From an uncultured Myxococcales bacterium (GTDB lineage: Bacteria > Myxococcota_A > UBA9042), in assembly GCA_903919145.1 (NCBI GenBank), contig CAIXGW010000100.1, positions 1-40,362 of the forward strand: DNA of 40,362 nt, given 5' to 3'. The position numbers and the translations under genes are program-made. Below are positions 38,161 through 40,362 of the stretch, in pieces. Numbering within the stretch: position 1 is the stretch's first letter; the number at the start of each line of letters is the position of its first letter. The notes beneath the pieces were generated by a model that saw only the letters and a program-made list of their open reading frames with translations, was not told the origin of the DNA and did not search any database.

Positions 38161-38305
38161 GCCCGGTACCCAAGGCCGTTCCTTCGATCCGGGTTACACC
38201 CGGTTCTTGTTCACAGGTCTTGGCGACAACTGCTGGGTCCTTTTCCGTACCCCAAACCGCGTCCGTTGCGGAACCCGGAACGAACTTGGGGTTTGGGGTC
38301 CTAGC
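38161..38305 (-). repeat. R2 repeat, copy d (3' of pckG)
   Basis: Reverse orientation of copy c, sharing the 18-mer (38200-38217). It holds two hairpins: CCGGGT-TAC-ACCCGG, and the ACCCCAAACC/GGTTTGGGGT arms around 38248-38299. It abuts the pckG stop. Confidence 0.75.
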
Positions 38306-40100
38306 TGGCCAGGCGAGCTTCTAGTTCCCTGAGCTCTTGCCACAGCTCGGCGGGCATCCTGCTGCCAAACTTGGGGTAGTGATTGGCGTGGACGTCGGCG
38401 ATCTCGGCGCGCCAGCCCTCGCGATCGACCGTGAGCAATTCCGCCATGTCCTCCGCGCTGACGCCTTCGGGCCGGCCAATCGCTTCCGCCGACGGCATGA
38501 TGCCGATCTCGGTCTCCTGGCTGCCGTCCAGGCCGTCACACTGCTCAAAGATCCACTTGAGGACCCGCGAGTTCTCTCCGTAGCCCGGCCACAGCCAGCG
38601 GCCGCCCGCATCCTTGCGGAACCAGTTGACGCAGAAGATCCGCGGCAGCTTGGCCCCCGGGGTCTTGCCGATGTCGATCCAGTGCTGAAAGTAGTCGCCC
38701 ATGTGGTAGCCGCAGAACGGCAGCATCGCAAACGGGTCGCGCCGCACGGTGCCGGCCTTCAGATCCAGAGCGGCTGCCGTGACTTCTGAGCCGACAATCG
38801 AGCCCAGGAACACGCCGTGGTTCCAAGAGCGGGCCTCATGGACCAGCGGGATGGTGCCGGGGCGGCGCCCGCCAAATAGGATGGCGCTGATCGGCACGCC
38901 GGCGGGATCCTGCCACTCGGCTGCGGCTGCGGGGCACTGGCTGGCCGGTACCGTGAAGCGGGCGTTGGGGTGGGCGGCGGGCTCTTTCTTGTCCCAGACT
39001 TTGCCCTTCCAGTCGATGACGTCGCCGGCCGGCGGGTCAAATCCAATGCCTTCCCACCACACGTCGTTGTCGCTGGTCAGTGCCACGTTGGTAAAGATGG
39101 TGTTCTTGGCGATGGTGGTCATGGCGTTGGGGTTGGACTTGACCGACGTGCCCGGGGCCACGCCAAAGAAGCCGGCTTCCGGGTTGATGGCGTACAGCTG
39201 GCCATCCGAGTGGAACTTCATCCAGGCAATGTCATCGCCAATGGTCTCTACCTTCCAGCCGGGCACCGTGGGCACCAGCATGGCCAGGTTGGTCTTGCCG
39301 CAGGCGCTGGGGAAGGCGGCCGCCACAAACTTGGACTTGCCCTCTGGATTGGTCAGCTTGAGGATGAGCATGTGCTCGGCCAGCCACCCTTCATCGCGCG
39401 CCTGGGCAGAGGCGATGCGCAGGGCCAAGCACTTCTTGCCCAACAAGGCGTTGCCGCCGTAGCCCGACCCGTAGGACCAAATGAGCCGCTCTTCTGGAAA
39501 ATGGCTGATGTACTTGTGATCGACCGGGGCGCTGGGCCACTGGCCGTTGTCGCTCTGGCCCTCGGCCAGGGGTTTGCCAACGCTGTGCAGGCAGGGGATG
39601 AACTCGCCATCTTTGCCCAGCACTTCCAAGACCTTGGTGCCAACGCGGGTCATGATGTGCATGTTGGCGACTACGTAGGCACTGTCTGAGATCTCCACGC
39701 CGATCTTGGCAATGGGCGAGCCGATGGGGCCCATAGAAAACGGGATCACGTACATCGTGCGGCCGCTCATGCAGCCGGTGTACAGGCCGCGCATGGTGGC
39801 CTTGAGCGCTTCGGGGTCGATCCAGTTGTTGGTCGGGCCGGCGTCTTCTGGGCTCTTGCTGGCGATGTAGGTGCGGTTCTCTACGCGGGCCACGTCCGAG
39901 GGATCCGAGCGGAACAAGTAGCCGCCGGGGCGCTTGGCCTGGTCCAGAGGGGTGGCCAGTCCAGCGTCAATGGTGGTCTGGATCATCCGATCGTACTCGG
40001 CCTGCGAGCCATCGCACCACACCACGGCTGTGGGTTGTGTCATTGCCGCGACTTCTTGGACCCATTGGAGGAGCTTGGCATTCTGAGTAGGAGCGCTCAT
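38301..40100 (-). CDS. pckG: GTP-dependent phosphoenolpyruvate carboxykinase
   Basis: 599 residues, normal for the GTP class. Characteristic segments are [50 protein letters not shown], the kinase-1a loop [14 protein letters not shown] with the reactive Cys, [24 protein letters not shown] and [17 protein letters not shown]. The enzyme converts oxaloacetate and GTP to PEP and CO2, the gateway to gluconeogenesis from amino acids such as histidine; it can also run in reverse. The ATG at 40100 was preferred over a longer open frame; AGG lies 6 nt upstream. The stop overlaps the CTAG end of an R2 repeat. Confidence 0.97.
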   Translation of the reverse strand: MSAPTQNAKLLQWVQEVAAMTQPTAVVWCDGSQAEYDRMIQTTIDAGLATPLDQAKRPGGYLFRSDPSDVARVENRTYIASKSPEDAGPTNNWIDPEALKATMRGLYTGCMSGRTMYVIPFSMGPIGSPIAKIGVEISDSAYVVANMHIMTRVGTKVLEVLGKDGEFIPCLHSVGKPLAEGQSDNGQWPSAPVDHKYISHFPEERLIWSYGSGYGGNALLGKKCLALRIASAQARDEGWLAEHMLILKLTNPEGKSKFVAAAFPSACGKTNLAMLVPTVPGWKVETIGDDIAWMKFHSDGQLYAINPEAGFFGVAPGTSVKSNPNAMTTIAKNTIFTNVALTSDNDVWWEGIGFDPPAGDVIDWKGKVWDKKEPAAHPNARFTVPASQCPAAAAEWQDPAGVPISAILFGGRRPGTIPLVHEARSWNHGVFLGSIVGSEVTAAALDLKAGTVRRDPFAMLPFCGYHMGDYFQHWIDIGKTPGAKLPRIFCVNWFRKDAGGRWLWPGYGENSRVLKWIFEQCDGLDGSQETEIGIMPSAEAIGRPEGVSAEDMAELLTVDREGWRAEIADVHANHYPKFGSRMPAELWQELRELEARLAS

Positions 40101-40362
40101 GACGACCTGCTGCTGCGGCGGTCGGCGCCGCGGGGCAAGAAGGTATCGCACGGCAGCGCGGCGATCAAGGCGACCCAAACCGCCTGTGCCTTCCGCCTAG
40201 GCCTTATCTTTCGGTTGTTCAGGGCGAACCTACCAAGATCACAGACCCTGTCCAGAAAGACTAACCGCTACAAAGACATGACAAAGCCTTGGGGGCCCGC
40301 GCTTGACGGAATAACCGAACGGTCGTAAGGTTTCTGACCGCAGCTCCGGCCCGTGGCCCCAA
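40101..40362. promoter_or_regulatory. Region upstream of pckG
   Basis: 262 bp up to the window edge with no gene that I can support. It should contain the pckG promoter, but no clear minus-strand -35/-10 pair was seen. A plus-strand promoter candidate near the edge is listed separately. Confidence 0.4.
40303..40331 (+). promoter_or_regulatory. Sigma-70-like promoter pointing out of the window
   Basis: TTGACG and TAAGGT are separated by 17 bp. This would drive a gene to the right of the window, divergent from pckG. Confidence 0.35.

Noticed and set aside
38147..38332. Small open frame in R2d whose translation (FTGLGDNCW) resembles frames in R2a and R2c
   Set aside because: The similarity follows from the shared repeat DNA. 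Stops and starts differ between copies, and no ribosome binding site is present.
40217..40223. GTTCAGG upstream of pckG as a LexA box
   Set aside because: Only one half-site is present; the partner CTRHA half is missing at the required distance.

Overview
The window looks like chromosomal DNA of a GC-rich member of the Myxococcota (old Deltaproteobacteria). Four things point there: two proteins ending in MYXO-CTERM-like tails (Gly-Cys, one membrane span, Arg cluster), a hybrid Ser/Thr kinase with PEGA-like and ATPase regions, Cys-rich DGNxCT and Kazal repeat surface proteins, and a CTGAAC-type (myxobacterial) LexA box upstream of recA. No rRNA, tRNA, CRISPR or phage genes were seen.

Layout. 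1-12199 (minus strand): a kinase hub, an oversized M74/MepA-like endopeptidase, a lipoprotein, a vWA lipoprotein, a spermidine-synthase-like system split into two coupled genes, an LTA-synthase-like sulfatase and a partial HAD phosphatase. 12550-14257 (plus): DUF523 protein and an old yellow enzyme. 14248-18435 (minus): an M23 surface protein with a lipoprotein gene overlapping it, and a REP-associated tyrosine transposase (RAYT). 18673-24695 (minus): YbaK-type deacylase, then dabA-dabB plus a third membrane protein, an inorganic-carbon uptake complex. 24811-29781 (minus): hutU-hutI and a CsgG-like protein. 30068-31342 (plus): a Kazal-repeat lipoprotein behind a good sigma-54 promoter match. 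31412-33321 (minus): YbjN-like protein and recA. 33754-35334 (plus): a GT-C-like membrane glycosyltransferase. 35362-40100 (minus): NCS1 permease, a MYXO-CTERM protein and GTP-type PEP carboxykinase.

The most unusual feature is a dispersed palindromic element (called R1 here). Ten copies share a GGGTCCCCC core in a small hairpin, usually preceded by GTTCTGaGA and, in four copies, by ATTC exactly 30 nt upstream. Nine of the ten lie inside genes, in all reading frames and both orientations, so conservation is at DNA level. They encode, among others, an extra segment in HutI and the hydrophobic core of a signal peptide. One copy is inside the RAYT gene and another just past its end, which makes that transposase a candidate mobiliser. 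A second family (R2, about 75-145 bp, four copies) lies near gene ends and in the recA leader; one copy forms the C-terminus of DabA. Both resemble Rickettsia palindromic elements or REPINs in concept, but I do not recognise either sequence.

All calls come from reading the sequence and recalling family motifs; no database search was run. Start codons were chosen by Shine-Dalgarno position. Several genes here use GGAGG only 4-5 nt before ATG or GTG.
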